The position numbers were made by a program, and so were the translations under genes. The notes beneath the pieces were generated by a model that was not told where the DNA came from, ran no database searches, and worked only from the letters and a program-made list of their open reading frames with translations. This document shows positions 63,403-64,000 of a stretch of DNA of 64,000 bases, one piece after another. The stretch spans positions 248,001-312,000 of the forward strand of contig CAWBJO010000006.1 in the NCBI GenBank assembly GCA_963789175.1. The letters are read 5' to 3'. The number at the start of each line of letters is the position of its first letter. The first letter of the stretch is position 1. The stretch is from CAWBJO01 sp963789175 (GTDB taxonomy: Bacteria > Pseudomonadota > Alphaproteobacteria > Rhizobiales > Aestuariivirgaceae).

Positions 63403-63678
63403 CTACTTGCCGGTTCCGAACTGCTTCACGACGTCGGCATGCGGGCGCGGAATGACGTGGACCGACACGACCTGCCCGACCTGGCTGGCTGCTTCGGAAC
63501 CCGCCTCGGTCGCCGCCTTGACGGCGCCGACATCGCCCTGCACCAGCACGGCGACGAGACCGGCTCCCACCTGCTCGCGGCCGATGATGGTCACGTTGGC
63601 GGCCTTGACCATGGCATCCGCCGCGGCGAAGGCGGCGACATAGCCCTTGGTTTCGACAAATCCTATGGCATTCGACAT
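63403..63678 (-). CDS. bacterial microcompartment shell protein, hexamer (BMC-H)
   Basis: A 91-residue single BMC domain, the main facet protein of microcompartments. [25 protein letters not shown] and [27 protein letters not shown] are textbook BMC-H blocks; QVGAG is the pore loop. [15 protein letters not shown] is the C-terminal edge strand. AGGAGG stands before the ATG at 63678; a Met eight codons upstream was rejected. Confidence 0.95.
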   Translation of the reverse strand: MSNAIGFVETKGYVAAFAAADAMVKAANVTIIGREQVGAGLVAVLVQGDVGAVKAATEAGSEAASQVGQVVSVHVIPRPHADVVKQFGTGK

Positions 63679-63703
63679 GTTGTCCTCCTGGTCAGCACAC
63701 AAT

Positions 63704-63973
63704 TCACTTCGATTTCGCCGCCGTTCGCGGCACGTCCAGAATGCCGATGATCAAAGCGTCGACCACGGCCTTGGAATCCTTGAACCATCCGCGCGCCACG
63801 GACCCCGTCGTCACGAGCACGCGTTCACCCGCGCCGGCGCCCAGCGGATCGAAGGCGATCATCCGCTCGCCGGGCCCGTCTTCCTCCATCTCGATCTCGA
63901 GCAGCGCCCCGCCCGGCAGCTCGTCCAAACGCTTCGTCGCCCATACCTTGCCGATGACCGTTCCTGTCTTCAT
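63704..63973 (-). CDS. bacterial microcompartment vertex protein, pentamer (BMC-P, EutN/CcmL family)
   Basis: An 89-residue EutN/CcmL protein that caps the twelve vertices of the shell. [48 protein letters not shown] and [11 protein letters not shown] are the family blocks. It is 25 nt upstream of the hexamer gene in the same operon. Its ATG overlaps a TGA in another frame at 63970-63972, which suggests coupling to a gene beyond the window. Confidence 0.95.
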   Translation of the reverse strand: MKTGTVIGKVWATKRLDELPGGALLEIEMEEDGPGERMIAFDPLGAGAGERVLVTTGSVARGWFKDSKAVVDALIIGILDVPRTAAKSK

Positions 63974-64000
63974 GACTTCGATCTCACCAGTTCGAGTTTG
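63970..64000 (-). CDS. possible 3' end of a further upstream gene of the shell operon (partial)
   Basis: On the minus strand the last bases read KLELVRSKS and a TGA that overlaps the pentamer start codon (ATGA). The same overlap style occurs many times in the window, so this is probably the tail of an unseen gene coupled to the pentamer gene. Ten codons are too few to name it. Confidence 0.35.
   Translation of the reverse strand, partial: KLELVRSKS

Overview
The window is a G+C-rich alphaproteobacterial chromosome segment, most like the Hyphomicrobiales/Rhizobiales. The main evidence is the gene order ispDF / dusB-ntrB-ntrC-ntrY-ntrX-hfq-hflX / mazG and rlpA, dacA-tmk-holB-metG-tatD-MBL. The fused ispDF gene, DUF1127 and PilZ proteins, and two EcfG-type stress promoters agree with this. 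Tight ATGA/GTGA start-stop overlaps are common and define several operons.

Layout. 1-7.5 kb: metabolic singletons (end of an FMN alpha-hydroxy-acid dehydrogenase, an arabinose/galactose 1-dehydrogenase, an O-methyltransferase, a ThDP-dependent AruI-like decarboxylase), then small regulatory or envelope genes. 7.5-16.1 kb: an AAC(3)-I-type acetyltransferase, a MASE1 histidine kinase, a PilZ protein, a REC-EAL phosphodiesterase, an ankyrin-cytochrome c fusion and several small secreted or unknown proteins. 16.2-25.3 kb: a probable seven-gene operon (GMC oxidoreductase, SDR, enolase-superfamily dehydratase, four-gene polyamine-type ABC importer) divergent from an HpcH/HpaI aldolase and a second SDR, which together look like an oxidised-sugar or acid-sugar catabolic cluster. 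25.3-26.3 kb: molbindin and ModA with a possible ModE box. 26.3-30.2 kb: a poorly coding, accessory-looking stretch. It includes a 40-bp direct repeat (38/40 identical) whose right copy overlaps the 3' end of tRNA-Ser(UGA); about 2 kb between the copies carries a secreted glycine-rich protein and fragments of two transporter genes, suggesting a decayed integrated element.

30.4-53.9 kb is mostly conserved core: cell wall (RlpA, DacA), nucleotide and DNA metabolism (Tmk, HolB, MazG), translation (MetG, DusB), Hfq/HflX, and the nitrogen two-component pairs NtrBC and NtrYX, followed by isoprenoid synthesis (IspDF) and PncC/CinA.

53.9-64.0 kb is the most interesting part. At the right edge are three bacterial microcompartment shell genes (pentamer, hexamer and tandem-domain trimer) in one operon with a short 6-phosphogluconate dehydrogenase. 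Convergent to them is a pair, class-III aminotransferase fold plus APH-fold kinase, that resembles amino-alcohol kinase/phospholyase couples. Next to these is a polyamine-type ABC importer operon ending in an M20 amidohydrolase; its second permease gene has an apparent one-base frameshift. A working model is import of an amine or N-acyl amine, deacylation, phosphorylation, and elimination to an aldehyde inside a protein shell. No aldehyde dehydrogenase is visible before the window ends, so the compartment's core enzyme and substrate stay open.
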